The notes under the pieces: generated by a model | Seen by the model: only the letters and a program-made list of their open reading frames with translations | Database searches by the model: none | Told to the model about the DNA's origin: nothing | Source of the DNA: STD2-102 sp964414205 | Lineage (GTDB): Bacteria; Bacillota; Clostridia; Christensenellales; CAG-917 | Reading direction: 5' to 3' | Assembly (NCBI GenBank): GCA_964414205.1 | Contig: CAYPVP010000034.1 | Location: 1-15,409, forward strand | Length of the DNA: 15,409 nucleotides | Part shown: positions 14,051 through 15,409 of the stretch, in pieces | Layout: each line of letters opens with the position of its first letter | Numbering within the stretch: the first letter of the stretch is position 1 | Program-made: the position numbers and the translations under genes

Positions 14051-14067
14051 ATTTAGCTAATCGAGTT

Positions 14068-14340
14068 TTAGTTGAAACTATCCTTGAAAGCCTTTCCGAA
14101 TTTCAATGCTGGTGCTTTGCATGCAGCAATTTGAACCTTAGCGCCTGTTGCTGGATTGATTCCTTCACGAGCAGCCTTTTCTCTCAATTCAAATGTTCCG
14201 AATCCTGCAATTTGGATTTTGTCTCCACCTTTCAATGTGTCAGAAATGACTGATTGAATTGCATCGAATGCTGATGCAGCATCTTTCAATGAAAGTTCTG
14301 ATTTTTCAGCAATCGCTCTAATAAATTCACCTTTGTTCAT
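14068..14340 (-). CDS. hup: HU family DNA-binding protein
   Basis: A 90-aa histone-like protein that binds and bends DNA as a dimer. It is typical throughout: MNKGEFIRAIAEKSELSLKDA, then the GDKIQIAGFGTFELREKAARE core, the DNA-gripping arm INPATGAKVQIAACKAPALKF with the intercalating proline, and the C-terminal helix. Length is exactly that of the family. TAGGAGG stands a few bases before the ATG. It is a single-gene unit with a near-consensus promoter (14369-14397) and a strong terminator (14019-14050). Confidence 0.97.
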   Translation of the reverse strand: MNKGEFIRAIAEKSELSLKDAASAFDAIQSVISDTLKGGDKIQIAGFGTFELREKAAREGINPATGAKVQIAACKAPALKFGKAFKDSFN

Positions 14341-14368
14341 GTTTTCCTCCTAAGGATGTAATGTCCCA

Positions 14369-14397
14369 ATTATAACAAGCAAAAAATGCAATATCAA
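14369..14397 (-). promoter_or_regulatory. Promoter of hup
   Basis: On the minus strand TTGATA (14392-14397), a 17-base spacer and a perfect TATAAT (14369-14374), with TG at the extended -10 position. The leader is about 22 bases. Confidence 0.75.
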
Positions 14398-14500
14398 TAC
14401 TCTTTTTTATTTTTTTCCAAAATTCTTTCACTTTTGTTTGATTTTGCAAAATTTTTCTTTCACATTGTCAAAATTGCTTACAAAACCTGTGTTTATGAGT

Positions 14501-15184
14501 CTACAATTTTCCATTTTCAAACTTTTTTTCGGCAACAAGTGAACCATTTTCGCAGTTTATCAACGCCGACCACATCGAATTTTCACCAATCATGCTTACA
14601 TACCAAAAGAAATTTCCACCAATTCCGTTTCTATCTCTTGCAATTTTGCACACAATTTCATACTTTGATTCATCAAAGTTTTCCCCTTTTTCTTTCAAGC
14701 GTTCTTGATGCAATTTTTTTGCAATTTCAATCGATTTTTGGGCAGAAATTTTGTCTTGCAAAATGTTTTGCATTTTGGCTGTTTCAATTTTTGAATTTGC
14801 TTCAATCACAACTTCGCTTGGCATTTCAATCACTTCAAAAGCGACAAAATCAAAATAGTTTTGTTGTGCTTTTTCTTTCAGTTCAAAAGTTTTTGGCTCC
14901 GTTCCATTCAAAAAAGAAACATTTATTTTTTCAATGCCTTGAACAATAGGTGTAACTCTCAATTCAAAACAATTTGTCACCTCAATGTTTTTTCCATCAG
15001 CAACAAAGTTTTTTTCTTTTTTTCCTTCAACAACTTCGACAAAAAAATTTTCCGTCATGCCCCAAAAAACATTTTCCTCAATCACTGAAATTCTATCTTC
15101 AATTTTTTGCGTTTGAGCATTGCACCCAACAAGTCCTAAAAATGCCAACACCATCGAAAAACAAAGAATAATTTTTTTTTTCAT
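14501..15184 (-). CDS. Lipoprotein of unknown function
   Basis: A 227-aa protein with a lipoprotein signal: KKK, a hydrophobic stretch and the lipobox LVGC with Cys21 as the lipidated residue, so it is anchored on the outside of the membrane. I do not recognise the rest. Residues about 22-125 are beta-rich by composition, 130-170 look helical and charged, and the last 50 contain FFWYVSMIGENSMWSALINC followed by ENGSLVAEKKF. That last stretch recalls the strand pattern of PepSY-type domains (W-Y-V-x-I...D/E-x-x-T/S-G), a weak similarity only. The residues after the lipobox cysteine (NAQ) are the same as in ApbE of this window. The start has GGGTGA four bases upstream. It is a single gene; I see no clear promoter or terminator. 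Confidence 0.82.
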   Translation of the reverse strand: MKKKIILCFSMVLAFLGLVGCNAQTQKIEDRISVIEENVFWGMTENFFVEVVEGKKEKNFVADGKNIEVTNCFELRVTPIVQGIEKINVSFLNGTEPKTFELKEKAQQNYFDFVAFEVIEMPSEVVIEANSKIETAKMQNILQDKISAQKSIEIAKKLHQERLKEKGENFDESKYEIVCKIARDRNGIGGNFFWYVSMIGENSMWSALINCENGSLVAEKKFENGKL

Positions 15185-15409
15185 ATTTCACCCACAAAAA
15201 TATATTCAATCAAAAATGAAATAATGCTAGACACAGAGTTTTTGAAGTTGCCAAAGACAAAATTTCAAATGTCAATGTCATGAATAAAATATATTTATTT
15301 AAAACTGTTGAGAAGTAAATTTTTTTGTTGTCGATGTGTAAAATTGCTTTATTTGTTATATATTTGTTCCAAAGCCGACATTTTTTATGTCAGCCTGTTT
15401 GGAAGTAGC
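15185..15409. other. Intergenic end of window with an imperfect long hairpin
   Basis: No gene is visible on either strand. At 15367-15404 an imperfect hairpin combines TTCCAAA/TTTGGAA, GC/GC and GACAT/ATGTC with a five-T loop, one mismatch and a 3-base bulge. No T-run follows on either strand, so it is not an obvious terminator. It may belong to a structured RNA or transcript end cut by the window boundary. Confidence 0.4.

Overview
The window is an AT-rich stretch of a bacterial chromosome. Gene content and order point to an anaerobic low-GC Bacillota, most likely a Clostridia-like lineage. The signs are formate-tetrahydrofolate ligase, the order infC-rpmI-rplT followed by a SpoU-type rRNA methyltransferase, YebC, HU, a DegV-family protein, and the NusG-domain-II/Gx-transporter pair with ApbE. 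Shine-Dalgarno sequences are mostly strong (AGGAGG). I see no phage, IS element, tRNA, rRNA or CRISPR array. Sixteen protein genes are supported, all on the minus strand except one membrane-anchored trypsin-like protease at 5365-6399.

Reading the minus strand in its transcription direction (high to low coordinates): an unrecognised lipoprotein (14501-15184); HU with a near-consensus promoter and a strong terminator; deoD-cdd (nucleoside salvage); infC-rpmI-rplT (translation initiation and 50S proteins) with a consensus promoter, a leader containing an attenuator-like terminator, and an apparent AUC start codon for IF3; then, past a terminator, rRNA methyltransferase-yebC-proA-cysteine desulfurase with 1-15 nt spacing; a 48-aa single-TM protein; and finally fhs-degV-apbE, followed after a repeat-rich gap by the NusG-II/Gx-transporter pair.

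How the genes work together: infC, rpmI, rplT, the methyltransferase and YebC all serve the ribosome. proA and the desulfurase ride on the end of that set. deoD and cdd recycle purine and pyrimidine nucleosides. fhs feeds one-carbon units into folate. ApbE (a lipoprotein that attaches FMN to exported proteins), the NusG-II protein and the Gx transporter resemble parts of the flavin-based extracellular electron transfer locus of Listeria. The flavinylated partner, the NADH dehydrogenase and the quinone genes are not in the window.

The most unusual DNA is non-coding. (1) Thirteen exact-length tandem copies of a 13-bp unit (13833-14001) lie between deoD and hup, more GC-rich than their surroundings, with a possible plus-strand promoter before them and a bidirectional terminator after them. 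(2) A compound 22-bp/113-bp repeat with nested palindromes lies upstream of the NusG-II gene (1251-1522). (3) A textbook promoter is placed so that the fhs mRNA would begin exactly at its AUG. (4) The infC leader has an attenuator and a non-canonical start. I do not see a complete new multi-gene system. The 13-bp array and the infC/fhs expression signals are the best candidates for something undescribed.
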